A stretch of 64,000 bases of DNA. It comes from Blastococcus xanthinilyticus (GTDB lineage: Bacteria; Actinomycetota; Actinomycetes; Mycobacteriales; Geodermatophilaceae). Positions within the stretch are counted from its first letter, which is position 1; each line of letters begins with the position of its first letter. Both the position numbers and the translations under genes were made by a program. The stretch is taken from positions 62,001-126,000 of the forward strand of contig NZ_VNHW01000004.1 of assembly GCF_008124835.1 (NCBI RefSeq), read 5' to 3'. Below, piece after piece: positions 28,503 through 37,804 of the stretch. The notes under the pieces were generated by a model. It did no database searches and was not told the DNA's origin. It was given only the letters and a program-made list of their open reading frames with translations.

Positions 28503-29567
28503 TCAGCGCGGCGCGGCCGCCTCGCGGCTGACCGCGATCCACCGGTCCAGCAGCGCGGCGGCCCGCCCGTCGTCCACCGCGGCCGCGGCCCGGCCCAGCC
28601 CTGCCGCCAGCGCGTCGTGCAGCCGGGCGGGGCGCTCGTCGAACGCGACCAGCGCCGCCGCCGCGTTGAGCAGGACCGCGTCGCGCACCGGACCGCGCTC
28701 GCCGTCCACGACCCGGCGGAAGACGTCCGCGTTGACGCGCGCGTCGCCCCCGCGCAGGGCGTCCGGGCCCGGCGACTCGATGCCGAGCGCCGAGGGATCC
28801 AGCCGCTCGGCCTCCACGGCGCCGTCGCGGACCGTCCAGACCGACGACGTCGTCGACGTCGTCAGCTCGTCGAGGCCGTCGTCGCCGCGGAAGACGAGGG
28901 CCCGGGTGCCCCGGGCGGCCAGCACCTCGGCGAGGACCGGGGCCATGCGCTGATTGGCGCAGCCGATCGCGGCCGCGACCGGCCGCGCGGGGTTGGTCAG
29001 CGGGCCGAGGAAGTTGAAGACCGTCGCGATGCCCATCTCCCGCCGCGCCGGTCCGGCGAAGCGCATGCCCGGGTGGAAGACCGGCGCGAAGAAGAACCCG
29101 ATGCCCGCCTCGCGCACGCAGTGCGCCACCGCCTCCGCCGGGAGGTCGATGACCACCCCGAGCGCCTCCAGCACGTCGGCGGCCCCCGAGGACGACGACG
29201 CCGCCCGGTTGCCGTGCTTGGCCACGGGCGCCCCGGCCGCCGCCGTGACCACCGCGGCCATCGTGGAGATGTTCACGGTGTGCGCGCCGTCGCCGCCCGT
29301 GCCGACGATGTCGACGCAGTCCAGCGGCAGCTCCACCGGGGTGGCCTGGGCGAGCATCTCGGCGGCCAGGCCGGCCACCTCCTGGGGCGCCTCCCCCTTC
29401 GCGCGCAGTGCGACGGTGAAGCCCGCCACCTGGGCCGGTGTCGCCTCCCCGGTCATGACCTCGCGCATCGCCCAGCGGGTGTCCTCGGCGGTGAGGTCGT
29501 GCCCGGCGAGCAGCCGGTTGAGCAGTCCGGGCCAGGTGGGCGTCTCCGCCGACGGGGACCGCGTCAC
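28503..29567 (-). CDS. trpD: Anthranilate phosphoribosyltransferase
   Basis: This 354-residue enzyme joins anthranilate and phosphoribosyl pyrophosphate in tryptophan synthesis. It has [39 protein letters not shown] (PRPP-binding loop), the [13 protein letters not shown] block, [11 protein letters not shown] and [17 protein letters not shown]. Other trp genes are not nearby, as in M. tuberculosis (Rv2192c). The GTG at 29567 overlaps the receiver-like gene stop (GTGA), so its synthesis depends on that gene. Confidence 0.94.
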   Translation of the reverse strand: MTRSPSAETPTWPGLLNRLLAGHDLTAEDTRWAMREVMTGEATPAQVAGFTVALRAKGEAPQEVAGLAAEMLAQATPVELPLDCVDIVGTGGDGAHTVNISTMAAVVTAAAGAPVAKHGNRAASSSSGAADVLEALGVVIDLPAEAVAHCVREAGIGFFFAPVFHPGMRFAGPARREMGIATVFNFLGPLTNPARPVAAAIGCANQRMAPVLAEVLAARGTRALVFRGDDGLDELTTSTTSSVWTVRDGAVEAERLDPSALGIESPGPDALRGGDARVNADVFRRVVDGERGPVRDAVLLNAAAALVAFDERPARLHDALAAGLGRAAAAVDDGRAAALLDRWIAVSREAAAPR

Positions 29568-29992
29568 CGGCCCACCGTCGACCGGGCGGCCGCGGCGCGG
29601 AGCAGGTCGGCCACCGCGCCCGGTGCGACCAGCGGGTCCACGGGCAGGCTGAGCGTGGCCTCGGCGCGCGACCAGTGCGCCAGCCAGCGATCGGGCTGGC
29701 GGGCGATGAGGACGCAGACCGCCGGCCGGTCGGCGACCTCGACCTCCAGCTGCCGGGTGAGCGCGAGCCCCCCGGTGGGCTGGGCCTCCCCGTCGAGGAT
29801 GCACAGGTCGACCCCGCCGGCGTCGACGGCGGCCACCACCTCGTCGCCCGTCGAGCACTCGAGCCAGGTGATCGGGCCGACGTCGGCCGCCGGCCGGCGG
29901 CCGACGGCCGTGCGGACCGCGTCGCGGACCTCCGGGCGGTGGCTGTAGAGCAGGACGGTGGCCGGTGCGGCGGACGTCTCGGCAGCGCTCAC
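29564..29992 (-). CDS. Degenerate response-regulator receiver protein
   Basis: The 142-residue protein looks like a CheY fold ([53 protein letters not shown]). The central aspartate in ILDGE is kept, but the acidic pair after strand 1 is replaced by SH. The strand-4 Thr/Ser is alanine and the strand-5 lysine is missing. It is thus likely a pseudo-receiver that signals without normal phosphorylation. No output domain or histidine kinase is present. TAGGCT (30000-30005) 7 nt before GTG 29992 suggests a leaderless mRNA. It is translationally coupled to trpD. Confidence 0.75.
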   Translation of the reverse strand: MSAAETSAAPATVLLYSHRPEVRDAVRTAVGRRPAADVGPITWLECSTGDEVVAAVDAGGVDLCILDGEAQPTGGLALTRQLEVEVADRPAVCVLIARQPDRWLAHWSRAEATLSLPVDPLVAPGAVADLLRAAAARSTVGR

Positions 29993-30123
29993 GCGGCCGA
30001 GCCTAGTGCCCGGGGGCATCCGCGCAGGCCAACTCCGGCGAGTCGGTCTCGAGCCGGTCACGGTGACGCCACGCCCGCGTACCCGCAGTCGTGACGAGGT
30101 CGTGCCGGTGCCATGATGGGCCG

Positions 30124-30744
30124 GTGACAACGGCCCCCGTGGCGAGCAGCACCTTCGACACCTCGCGGGTGCACTCGCTGACCCGACCGAACATGGTCAG
30201 CGTCGGCACGATCATCTGGCTCTCCAGCGAGCTGATGTTCTTCGCCGGCCTGTTCGCCATGTACTTCACCGCCCGTGCACGGGCCGGCGCCGAGCTGGGC
30301 TGGCCGCCGGAGCCCACCGAGCTGAACCTGCCGTACGCCACGTTCTTCACCGTGATCCTGGTCCTGTCGTCGGTCACCTGTCAGTTCGGTGTCTTCGCGG
30401 CCGAGAACGGGAACGTCTACGGGCTGCGGCGCTGGTTCACCATCACCTTCGTGATGGGGCTGGTCTTCGTCCTCGCCCAGGCGAACGAGTACCGCGTCCT
30501 GGTGACCGAGCACGGCACGACGATCTCGTCGTCCACCTACGGCTCGGTCTTCTACATCACGACCGGCTTCCACGCCCTGCACGTGATCGGCGGGCTGGTC
30601 GCCTTCGTCTACGTGCTCATCCGGTCCACCATGGGCCGCTTCACGCCGGCACAGGCGACCTCGGCCATCGTGGTCTCCTACTACTGGCACTTCGTCGACG
30701 TCGTGTGGGTCGGGCTCTTCGCCACGATCTACCTGATCCGCTAG
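30124..30744 (+). CDS. ctaE: Cytochrome c oxidase (aa3) subunit III
   Basis: The 206-residue membrane protein has five hydrophobic helices and the subunit III marks [25 protein letters not shown], the [13 protein letters not shown] motif and the terminal [24 protein letters not shown]. It stabilises the catalytic subunit CtaD, whose gene is not in this window. GTG 30124 has CATGAT 6 nt before it, a near match to the leaderless -10. It begins the ctaE-qcrC-qcrA-qcrB operon, 7 bp ahead of qcrC. Confidence 0.95.
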   Translation: MTTAPVASSTFDTSRVHSLTRPNMVSVGTIIWLSSELMFFAGLFAMYFTARARAGAELGWPPEPTELNLPYATFFTVILVLSSVTCQFGVFAAENGNVYGLRRWFTITFVMGLVFVLAQANEYRVLVTEHGTTISSSTYGSVFYITTGFHALHVIGGLVAFVYVLIRSTMGRFTPAQATSAIVVSYYWHFVDVVWVGLFATIYLIR

Positions 30745-30751
30745 GGAACCG

Positions 30752-31594
30752 GTGTCCACCACGAACCCGCAGTCCGACGCCCCGCTCGACGACGCCGGCT
30801 CCCCCGTGGGCCGGGCCCGCGCGCGGCGCCGCTCCAAGCAGCGCCGCCGCCTGGCCAACGTCGCCGGGCTCATGGCCTCGCTCGTCCTGACCGGTGCGCT
30901 GTACTCGGTCTTCGCGCCGGCCCAGGCCGCCGAGGAGACCACCAGCGAGTCGGCGGCCGAGGCCGCCGGCCGCGAGCTGTACGAGCGCAGCTGCATCAGC
31001 TGCCACGGCGAGAACCTCGAGGGCGTGCCCAACCGCGGGCCGTCGCTCATCGGTGTCGGTGAGGCCTCCGTCTACTTCCAGGTGCACACCGGCCGCATGC
31101 CGCTGGTCCGCCAGGAGGCCGACGCCCCCGACAAGCCGGCCGTCTTCTCCGACGAGGAGATCGACCAGCTGATGGCCTACATCCAGGCCAACGGCGGCGG
31201 GCCCACCCTGCCGTCGGGTGACCTGCGCGGCGGCGACCTGGCGGAGGGTGGCGAGCTCTTCCGGCTCAACTGCGCCTCGTGCCACAACTTCGTCGGCGAG
31301 GGCGGGGCCCTGTCCTCGGGCAAGGCGGCTCCCAGCCTGGAGAGCTCGACCGATCTCGAGATCTACACCGCGATGCTGACCGGGCCGGAGAACATGCCCG
31401 TCTTCGGGGACAACCAGCTGACCCCCGAGGAGAAGCGGTCGATCATCACCTACGTCCAGACCATCGACAACATGGCCGACCCGGGCGGCGCAGGTGTCGG
31501 CCGGATGGGTCCGGTGGCCGAGGGCCTGGTCATCTGGGTCGTCGGCGTCAGCGCCCTGATGTTCGGCATCTTCTGGATGGGGAGCAAGGCGTGA
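30752..31594 (+). CDS. qcrC: Diheme cytochrome c subunit of the bcc complex
   Basis: This 280-residue subunit has a basic N terminus, a membrane helix (about 36-58), two c-type heme sites (CISCH and CASCH) and a C-terminal membrane anchor (EGLVIWVVGVSALMFGIFWMG). Two hemes in one chain are the actinobacterial type, which passes electrons straight to the aa3 oxidase in a supercomplex without soluble cytochrome c. Methionine ligands are likely in GRMPLV and ENMPVF. The stop overlaps a 26-codon ORF (GTGA) that leads into qcrA. Confidence 0.95.
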   Translation: MSTTNPQSDAPLDDAGSPVGRARARRRSKQRRRLANVAGLMASLVLTGALYSVFAPAQAAEETTSESAAEAAGRELYERSCISCHGENLEGVPNRGPSLIGVGEASVYFQVHTGRMPLVRQEADAPDKPAVFSDEEIDQLMAYIQANGGGPTLPSGDLRGGDLAEGGELFRLNCASCHNFVGEGGALSSGKAAPSLESSTDLEIYTAMLTGPENMPVFGDNQLTPEEKRSIITYVQTIDNMADPGGAGVGRMGPVAEGLVIWVVGVSALMFGIFWMGSKA

Positions 31595-31671
31595 GCACGC
31601 TCGCGGGCTCGACGATCAACACGGCAGCTGCGCGGTCGCTGTTCACGACCGCCGGCGAGGAGGAAGCGTGA
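31591..31671 (+). CDS. 26-codon ORF bridging qcrC and qcrA
   Basis: Between qcrC and qcrA, an open frame starts with a GTG that overlaps the qcrC stop (GTGA) and ends with a TGA that overlaps the qcrA GTG (GTGA). The product would start VSTLAGSTINTAAARSLF and end GEEEA; the last codons carry the GAGGAGGAAG ribosome binding site of qcrA. It has no family resemblance. It may only pass ribosomes on to qcrA, or be a small respiratory protein. The first nine bases repeat at the qcrA start, so a local duplication is another possible origin. Confidence 0.45.
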   Translation: MSTLAGSTINTAAARSLFTTAGEEEA

Positions 31672-32780
31672 GCACGCGCGACACCCGCCCCGGCTCGGCC
31701 GGTGGCGTGGACACCCCCGGCCCCCTGCACGGCGGCCCGGACGACGACTACACCCCCGAGCAGCTCGCCGCCATGCGCCGCGAGGAGCTCGACCTGCTGG
31801 GCGCCCGGTACGACGGCGTGGAGGTCCTCCACGTCGACCCGGGCCCCGAACCCGGCTCCCGCCTCGAGCAGCGCGCGGTCCGCCAGGTCGGCTGGACCTT
31901 CTTCCTCGCCGGCGTCTGCGCCTTCCTGTTCCTGGTGGTCTACGTCGGCTCCGGCTGGTTCCTCCCCGAGTGGCAGTGGGCCGATGAGGGCTCCGCCTGG
32001 AGCGCGATGTTCACCCCGCTCCTCGGCCTGTTCATGGGCCTGTCGCTGACCCTGGTCGGGGTCGGGCTGGTGCTGTACACCAAGAAGCTCCTGCCGCACG
32101 AGACCGCTGTCCAGGACAAGCACGACGGGTCGCACTTCGACCGGGTCACGACCGGCGCCACCCTCGTCGGCGGCTACCACAACAGCGGCCTCCCCCGGCG
32201 CAAGTTGATCACCCGCTCCCTGGGCTTCATGGGCGCTGCCGTCGGCGTCATGCTCATCGCCCCGCTCGGCGGGCTCATCAAGAACCCGAACACCGGCAAC
32301 CCGCTCGGTCGCACGTCGTGGGCCGAGGGCATCCGGCTGGTCCGCATCGACGGCTCCCCGGTACGGCCCGGCGACCAGCAGCCGGGCTCGCTCGAGACGG
32401 TCTTCCCGGCCGTGCCCGGCGGCAACTTGGAGTCCGACGCGGCCACCATGCTCATCCGGCTGCGGCCCGAGCAGGTCGACGAGGACCGGCCGCGGGAGGG
32501 CCAGGCGGACTTCGGCTACGGCGACTACGTCGCCTACTCGAAGATCTGCACCCACGCCGGCTGCCCGGTCTCCCTCTACGAGCAGGAGACCAGCCGCCTG
32601 CTCTGCCCCTGCCACCAGTCGCAGTTCGACGTCACCCAGGGCGCCAAGCCGATCTTCGGGCCGGCCACCCGCTCGCTGCCGCAGCTCCCGATCACTGTCG
32701 ACGACGAAGGCTTCTTCGTCGCCCGCAGCGACTACATTGAGGCTGTCGGCCCGACCTACTGGAACCGGGAGCGCATCTGA
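31668..32780 (+). CDS. qcrA: Rieske iron-sulfur subunit of the bcc complex
   Basis: The 370-residue protein has a soluble N-terminal part, three membrane helices (two near 85-135, one near 183-205) typical of actinobacterial QcrA, and a C-terminal Rieske domain. Cluster ligands are in CTHAGC and CPCHQS. The cluster takes electrons from menaquinol and passes them to the QcrC hemes. The GTG start follows GAGGAGGAAG and overlaps the stop of a 26-codon ORF. The stop overlaps the qcrB start by one base. Confidence 0.95.
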   Translation: MSTRDTRPGSAGGVDTPGPLHGGPDDDYTPEQLAAMRREELDLLGARYDGVEVLHVDPGPEPGSRLEQRAVRQVGWTFFLAGVCAFLFLVVYVGSGWFLPEWQWADEGSAWSAMFTPLLGLFMGLSLTLVGVGLVLYTKKLLPHETAVQDKHDGSHFDRVTTGATLVGGYHNSGLPRRKLITRSLGFMGAAVGVMLIAPLGGLIKNPNTGNPLGRTSWAEGIRLVRIDGSPVRPGDQQPGSLETVFPAVPGGNLESDAATMLIRLRPEQVDEDRPREGQADFGYGDYVAYSKICTHAGCPVSLYEQETSRLLCPCHQSQFDVTQGAKPIFGPATRSLPQLPITVDDEGFFVARSDYIEAVGPTYWNRERI

Positions 32781-34462
32781 TGGCAGCTCGCACCGCCACG
32801 GCGCCGGGCGCCCCGACCACGAAGCTCGGCAAGGCCGCGCTCGAGATCGACGACCGGCTGATCGTCGCCGGCCCGGTCCGGCGGACGCTCAACAAGGTCT
32901 TCCCCGACCACTGGTCGTTCCTGCTCGGCGAGATCGCCCTGTACTGCTTCATCATCCTGTTGCTGTCGGGTACCTACCTGACGTTCTTCTTCCAGGCGTC
33001 GATGACCGAGGTCGTCTACGACGGGTCCTACGACCCGCTGCGCGGCCTGGACATGTCGATCGCCTACGCCTCGACGCTGGACATCTCCTTCGACGTCCGC
33101 GGCGGGCTCTTCATGCGCCAGCTGCACCACTGGGCCGCACTGCTCTTCGTGGCCTCGATCATCGTCCACCTGCTGCGCATCTTCTTCACCGGCGCGTTCC
33201 GGCGGCCCCGCGAGACGAACTGGCTGATCGGCGTCGCGCTCATGGTGCTGGCGCTCCTCGAGGGCGCGACCGGGTACACCCTCCCCGACGACCTGCTGTC
33301 GGGAACCGGGCTGCGCATCATCAGCGCCATCATCCTGGCCATCCCGGTCATCGGGACGTGGGCGCACTGGGCGGTCTTCAACGGCGACTTCGTGGGCACC
33401 GAGATCATCGGCCGCTTCTACATCGTCCACGTGCTGCTCATCCCGGCGATCCTGCTGGCGCTGATCGCGGCGCACCTGCTGATCCTGGTCAAGCAGAAGC
33501 ACACCCAGTTCCCCGGGCCGGGCCGCACCGAGCACAACGTGGTCGGCAACCGGCTCTTCCCGACCTTCGCCGGGAAGGCCACCGGCCTGCTGTTCGTCGT
33601 GTTCGGTGTCTGCGCCGCGCTCGGCGGTCTGGTGCAGATCAACCCCGTCTGGTTGTGGGGCCCGTACAACCCGGCCATGGTCTCGGCCGCGTCCCAGCCG
33701 GACTGGTACGTCATGTTCCTGGACGGCTCCACGCGCCTGTTCCCGGCGTGGGACATCAACCTGCCCGGCGACTACACCATCCCGGCGCTGTTCTGGCCCA
33801 CGCTGGTGCTGCCCGGGATCCTGTTCACCCTGCTGGCGCTCTACCCGATGATCGAGCGGAAGCTGACCGGCGACACCGCGTCGCACCACCTGCTGCAGCG
33901 CCCGCGCGACGTCCCGGTCCGGACGTCGCTCGGCACGATGGCGATCACCTTCTACCTCGTGCTGCTGATCTCCGGTGGCAACGACGTGGTGGCGGACAAG
34001 TTCGACATCAGCCTGAACGCGATGACGTGGGCCGGCCGCATCGGGCTCGTCGTCCTCCCGCCGATCGTCTACGTGATCACCTACCGGATCTGCCTGGGCC
34101 TCCAGCAGCACGACCGCGAGGTGCTCGAGCACGGCATCGAGACCGGTGTCATCCGCCGGCTGCCGCACGGCGAGTTCATCGAGGTGCACCAGCCGCTCGG
34201 CCCGGTCGACGAGCACGGCCACGGCCAGCTGGCCTACGGTGGCGCTCCGGTGCCCAAGCGGATGAACCACGCGGGCGCCGCCCGCCGGGCGATCCGCGGC
34301 TTCTTCTCCCCCGTCGAGTCGCCCTCGGCGGTCGAGCTGGAGCAGCAGGCCGAGGGCCGGGGTCTCTCGGCCGGCGAGAGCCGCGAGCTCACCACGTCGG
34401 GGCGGCCCTCCGAGGGCGGGCGCCCGTCCGACGGCGGTCGTCCGCAGGACCCGCGCGACTGA
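32780..34462 (+). CDS. qcrB: Cytochrome b subunit of the bcc complex
   Basis: This 560-residue subunit has the heme-b bundle with histidines in LHHWAALLF and [18 protein letters not shown]. The quinol-site motifs are [13 protein letters not shown] and [12 protein letters not shown], the actinobacterial form of the PEWY loop region. A hydrophilic C-terminal extension of about 120 residues ends in an [16 protein letters not shown] tail. It oxidises menaquinol and is the target of Q203-class inhibitors in mycobacteria. ATG 32780 shares a base with the qcrA stop (TGATG). Confidence 0.95.
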   Translation: MAARTATAPGAPTTKLGKAALEIDDRLIVAGPVRRTLNKVFPDHWSFLLGEIALYCFIILLLSGTYLTFFFQASMTEVVYDGSYDPLRGLDMSIAYASTLDISFDVRGGLFMRQLHHWAALLFVASIIVHLLRIFFTGAFRRPRETNWLIGVALMVLALLEGATGYTLPDDLLSGTGLRIISAIILAIPVIGTWAHWAVFNGDFVGTEIIGRFYIVHVLLIPAILLALIAAHLLILVKQKHTQFPGPGRTEHNVVGNRLFPTFAGKATGLLFVVFGVCAALGGLVQINPVWLWGPYNPAMVSAASQPDWYVMFLDGSTRLFPAWDINLPGDYTIPALFWPTLVLPGILFTLLALYPMIERKLTGDTASHHLLQRPRDVPVRTSLGTMAITFYLVLLISGGNDVVADKFDISLNAMTWAGRIGLVVLPPIVYVITYRICLGLQQHDREVLEHGIETGVIRRLPHGEFIEVHQPLGPVDEHGHGQLAYGGAPVPKRMNHAGAARRAIRGFFSPVESPSAVELEQQAEGRGLSAGESRELTTSGRPSEGGRPSDGGRPQDPRD

Positions 34463-34473
34463 TCAGCACGACA

Positions 34474-34512
34474 GCAGAAGGGCCCCGGTGGATTCCACCG
34501 GGGCCCTTCTGC
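34474..34512. terminator. Perfect 19-bp hairpin after qcrB
   Basis: GCAGAAGGGCCCCGGTGG and CCACCGGGGCCCTTCTGC pair completely around a three- to four-base turn, starting 12 bp past the qcrB stop. The convergent SDR gene ends 66 bp further on, so it may terminate both directions. A 15-bp near repeat (GCGATGGCCACCG) lies just beyond it. Confidence 0.8.
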
Positions 34513-34577
34513 ATGCTGCGGGCCGGTGCGATGGCCACCGATGCGATGGCCACCGGTAGCGATGGCGAGCCGAGGCC

Positions 34578-35321
34578 TCAGCTGGCCTCCGGATCGGCCC
34601 CCTGGGCGGCGCGACCACCGTCGACGGGGAGGACCGCCCCGTTGACGAAGGCGGCGGCCGGGGAGAGCAGGAAGGCGATGGCCCCCGCCACCTCCCCCGG
34701 TCGCCCGATCCGCCCGAGTGGGTGCAGCTCGGCCATCTGCCGCTCCACGTCGGGGTGCTCGGCCCGGTAGGCCTCGTAGCGCGCGGTGGTGACCGAGCCC
34801 AGGGCGACAGCGTTGGTCCGGATGCCCTGCGGACCGTGGTCCACTGCGACGGCTCGGGTCAGGCCCTCGATCGCCGCCTTGGCCGTGGCGTAGGGAAGGG
34901 CGCCGCGCACCGGACGCTGTGCCTGGTGCGAGGAGACGTTGACGATCGCCCCGGGACGGCCATGGGCCAGGTAGTGGTTCACCGCGGTGTGGCAACCGGT
35001 GACGGCCAGTGCCAGGTTGGCGGTGACGAGTCCGACCACCTCGGCGGCCGATGACGACCTGAGGTCGGCGTCGCGGAAGACGGCGGCGTTGTTCACCCAG
35101 CCGGTCAGCCGGCCCGCTGCCTCCGCGCGACGGGCGGCCTCGGACGTGACGGCCGGGTCGCCGGCGTCACCGATGACGAACTCGATGCGCCCGTCGGTGC
35201 GGCCCGGGTCCTCCGCGAGGTCGATGACGACGACGGGGCCTTCCTCGGCGAGGCGCTCGGCGACGGCCCATCCGATCCCCTGCGCGCCGCCCGTGACGAC
35301 GAATGCCGCCTCCCTGGTCAT
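34578..35321 (-). CDS. SDR-family oxidoreductase
   Basis: The 247-residue classical short-chain dehydrogenase has the cofactor motif VTGGAQGIG, an acidic VVVIDLAED that favours NAD over NADP, the NNAAVF loop, and catalytic Ser (VNVSSHQAQ), Tyr and Lys (YATAKAA). The substrate is not predictable. ATG 35321 follows GGGGGTGA. It sits alone between qcrB and ctaF, which adjoin more closely in other actinobacteria, and has a strong hairpin on each side, so it looks like an independent insertion. Confidence 0.87.
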   Translation of the reverse strand: MTREAAFVVTGGAQGIGWAVAERLAEEGPVVVIDLAEDPGRTDGRIEFVIGDAGDPAVTSEAARRAEAAGRLTGWVNNAAVFRDADLRSSSAAEVVGLVTANLALAVTGCHTAVNHYLAHGRPGAIVNVSSHQAQRPVRGALPYATAKAAIEGLTRAVAVDHGPQGIRTNAVALGSVTTARYEAYRAEHPDVERQMAELHPLGRIGRPGEVAGAIAFLLSPAAAFVNGAVLPVDGGRAAQGADPEAS

Positions 35322-35390
35322 TTCACCCCCTCGCCCGCCCAGGGACGCGGACAGCGGACGCACACGACGTCGGCCCGGGGTCACGACGAC

Positions 35391-35424
35391 GCAGGGCCCT
35401 CCACCAGCCGGTGGAGGGCCCTGC
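35391..35424. terminator. Hairpin terminator after ctaF
   Basis: GCAGGGCCCTCCACC and GGTGGAGGGCCCTGC form a perfect 15-bp stem with a four-base loop. It lies 20 bp past the ctaF stop on the minus strand and separates ctaC-ctaF from the SDR gene. Confidence 0.8.
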
Positions 35425-35444
35425 GACGTGCACGGTTCGCCGGG

Positions 35445-35849
35445 TCAGCTCTGCTGGGCGTTCTGCCCGGTGTAGTACTCGAACAGCAGGCCACCGACGG
35501 TGATGATGATGGCGACGCCTGCCATCAGGATCAGCCAGTAGTAGAAGAACGCCAGGGCCAGACCCATGAGCGCGCAGGAGAGGCCCAGCCCGAGGGGCCA
35601 GTAGCTGGCCGGGCTGAAGAAGCCGAGCTCACCGGCGCCGTCGGCGATCTCGGCGTCCTTGCGGTCCTCGGGACGGGCGTCGATCCGCCGCGAGACGAAC
35701 CAGAAGAACCCGCCGATCAGCACGGTGAGGCCACCGGACAGGGCCAGGGCCGTGGTGCCGATGGGCTCCCGCGACCAGACGCCGTAGACGATCGCGGTCA
35801 CGAACAGGAACACCGAGATCAGGTTGAAGATCAGTGCCTCGACCTTCAC
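35445..35849 (-). CDS. ctaF: Cytochrome c oxidase subunit IV
   Basis: This 134-residue membrane protein has four hydrophobic helices. The first two (LIFNLISVFLFVTAIVYGVW and LALSGGLTVLIGGFFWFVS) are followed by a charged loop (RRIDARPEDRKDAEIADG), the conserved GFFSPASYWPLGLG motif, and two more helices. This is the actinobacterial CtaF, a small structural subunit of the aa3 oxidase. It lies 51 bp after ctaC on the same strand and should be cotranscribed with it. Confidence 0.93.
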   Translation of the reverse strand: MKVEALIFNLISVFLFVTAIVYGVWSREPIGTTALALSGGLTVLIGGFFWFVSRRIDARPEDRKDAEIADGAGELGFFSPASYWPLGLGLSCALMGLALAFFYYWLILMAGVAIIITVGGLLFEYYTGQNAQQS

Positions 35850-35900
35850 GGCCGTGCCTCCTCGTACGTCGATGCGGTCCGGTGCTGGGTGCCGGGCGCG

Positions 35901-36803
35901 TCAGTCACCGGCGGGCTGGAGCTGCTCGACGACCTTGGTCTGGACGAGGTCCAGCGGAGTGGTCGTGGTCGCCTCACCGGGCTGATCGATCAGCTCGAGC
36001 GCCTCGTAGGTGCTCAGGCCTTCTTCGCGGGCGGCGATGTAGTCGTCGTACTCGTCGGGGCTGACCGACCGGACCTCGAAGTTCATGTACGCGTGGTAGG
36101 TCCCGCACAGCTCGGCGCACCGGCCGACGTAGGCGCCCTCCTCGCGGACGGTCACCTGGAAGACGTTGTCCCGGCCGTTCTCGTTGCCCGGGATCACGTC
36201 GAGCTTGAAGAGGAACTCGGGCACCCAGAAGGAGTGGATGACGTCGGCGGAGGCGAGCTCGAACTGGATGGTGCGGTCGACCGGGAGCACGAGGATCGGG
36301 ATCTCGGTGCTGGTACCTACGGTGTCGACCGGCTCGCCGTCCGCGCCCGTGGTCTCCGGGTAGACGAACTGCCAGTTCCACTTGAACGCGTTGACCGCGA
36401 TGGTGACGTCGGGCTCCTCCTCGCGGTCGAGCACCTCGTTCTGGGTGACCGCGGTGAAGAAGAACAGCCCGGCGATGATGAGGAACGGCGCGATCGTGTA
36501 CGCGATCTCCAGGGGCAGGTTGTACGCCGTCTGCCGCGGCAGCTCGTCGCCCTTCTTGCGGTGGGCGATGATCGAGTAGGCGATCAGCGCCCACACCACG
36601 AGCCCGATGATCAGGGCAGCCATCGTGGAGCCGATCCACAGGTTCTGCATGGCTTCGGCTTCGTCGGTGATGCCCTCGGGCCATCCCCAGCGGACGAAGT
36701 TCTCGACCCAGAACTCCCGGTCGGTGACGTCGCACCCGGTGAGGGTCAGCGCCCCCAGGAGACCTAGCGCGGCCACCCGCGTGAGCCTGCTGCCTCGAGC
36801 CAC
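35901..36803 (-). CDS. ctaC: Cytochrome c oxidase subunit II
   Basis: The 300-residue subunit is a lipoprotein (lipobox LTGC after a hydrophobic signal) with two membrane helices and a periplasmic cupredoxin domain. The dinuclear CuA ligands are in HSFW and CAELCGTYHAYM. It receives electrons from QcrC and passes them to heme a. I chose GTG 36803 because it gives a proper signal peptide and has GGAGG upstream; a longer frame lacks a signal at its front. A TAGTCT hexamer at 36908-36913 may be its -10 element. Convergent layout with ctaE-qcrCAB matches M. tuberculosis. Confidence 0.94.
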   Translation of the reverse strand: MARGSRLTRVAALGLLGALTLTGCDVTDREFWVENFVRWGWPEGITDEAEAMQNLWIGSTMAALIIGLVVWALIAYSIIAHRKKGDELPRQTAYNLPLEIAYTIAPFLIIAGLFFFTAVTQNEVLDREEEPDVTIAVNAFKWNWQFVYPETTGADGEPVDTVGTSTEIPILVLPVDRTIQFELASADVIHSFWVPEFLFKLDVIPGNENGRDNVFQVTVREEGAYVGRCAELCGTYHAYMNFEVRSVSPDEYDDYIAAREEGLSTYEALELIDQPGEATTTTPLDLVQTKVVEQLQPAGD

Positions 36804-37053
36804 TGCTCGCTGCCTCCTCGTCCTCCGCCCGGCACTCGGGCGGTCCTCCCAGTGGGTCTCCACCGGTTCCCGGCGGAAGTCCCTACCGCCGATCACAGTG
36901 TGGGCCGAGACTAGCCGACCCGCCTCAGGGGGTGACCACCGGAGACGGTCGGGCGGGTCGTGCCGCCCGGGGCCGGCGCCGGGTCGAGTGGCTCCGGCCA
37001 CGCCGCCCGGCGGACCGGGCCCGTGCCGTCGGGCGGCACGTAGAGTCGGGGGC

Positions 37054-37422
37054 GTGTGGACCCGGCTCCTGACCCCGAAATGGGTGCTCCTGCACCTGCT
37101 CGTGGCCGCCCTCTTCGTCGCCACGTTCTTCCTGGGCTACTGGCAGCTGAGCAAGGCCGAGGCCGGCGGGGGCGCCGTCAACTGGAGCTACGCGATGCAG
37201 TGGCCGCTCTACGGCTTCATGGGCCTGTGGTTCTACGTCCGGATGCTGAAGGTCGAGTTGCACCGCGATCCCGACGAGGACGAGCCCGGCAACGCCGTGG
37301 TGCTCTACCAGCGGCCGCGCATCGACACCTCCGGCGACCCGGAGCTGGCCGCCTACAACGCCTACCTCGCCGAGCTCAACGAGCGCGCTCTGGGCCAGCG
37401 GAGCGCCAGCCGTGGCCACTGA
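37054..37422 (+). CDS. Conserved two-helix membrane protein, function unknown
   Basis: The 122-residue protein has two transmembrane helices (WVLLHLLVAALFVATFFLGYW and MQWPLYGFMGLWFYVRML) and a charged cytoplasmic tail with PDEDEPGNAVVLYQ and an AAYNAYLAELNERAL helix. Homologues of this layout accompany DUF3817 and oxidase genes in actinobacteria, so a link to respiration or the membrane is plausible but unproven. TAGAGT lies 7 nt before GTG 37054, with no ribosome binding site, consistent with a leaderless mRNA. The next gene starts 11 nt before its stop. Confidence 0.78.
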   Translation: MWTRLLTPKWVLLHLLVAALFVATFFLGYWQLSKAEAGGGAVNWSYAMQWPLYGFMGLWFYVRMLKVELHRDPDEDEPGNAVVLYQRPRIDTSGDPELAAYNAYLAELNERALGQRSASRGH

Positions 37423-37753
37423 GCGGACGACGGCGTCCGGCCGCGACGTGCCGACGGCCCTCACCCGTTACCGCGTCATGGCCAACGTCGTCGGGGTGCT
37501 CCTCATCGCCCTGATCTTCGTCGCGGTCCCGCTCAAGCACCTGGGCGGCATCGACGGCCCGGTGGCGGTCCTGGGGACCGCGCACGGCTGGCTCTACGGC
37601 CTGTTCTTTCTGTCCGCCGTCGACCTGGCGCTGCGCGCCCGGTGGACGCTCAAGGGCACCGTGCTGACGCTCGTGGCCGGCACCGTGCCGGTGCTGTCCT
37701 TCTTCGCCGAGCGGACGGCCACCCGCAAGACCCGCGCCGGCGTGCGCGTCTGA
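37412..37753 (+). CDS. DUF3817 family membrane protein
   Basis: This 113-residue protein has three hydrophobic helices (ANVVGVLLIALIFVAVPLK, TAHGWLYGLFFLSAVDLAL, GTVLTLVAGTVPVLSFFAE). The AHGWLY motif and helix pattern are those of DUF3817. No function is established; many relatives lie next to asparagine synthase or oxidase genes as here. The start overlaps the preceding gene by 11 nt. The asnB start is 52 bp downstream, so the three genes may share a transcript. Confidence 0.85.
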   Translation: MATERTTASGRDVPTALTRYRVMANVVGVLLIALIFVAVPLKHLGGIDGPVAVLGTAHGWLYGLFFLSAVDLALRARWTLKGTVLTLVAGTVPVLSFFAERTATRKTRAGVRV

Positions 37754-37804
37754 CCACCGCGGCCCCGCCGCCACGCCCCACCGATCCCCGGAGACCTGCG
37801 CCTG

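Noticed and set aside
34526-34566. Short repeated GCGATGGCCACCG words after qcrB
   Set aside because: Only two to three partial copies adjoining a terminator; too small to call an element.
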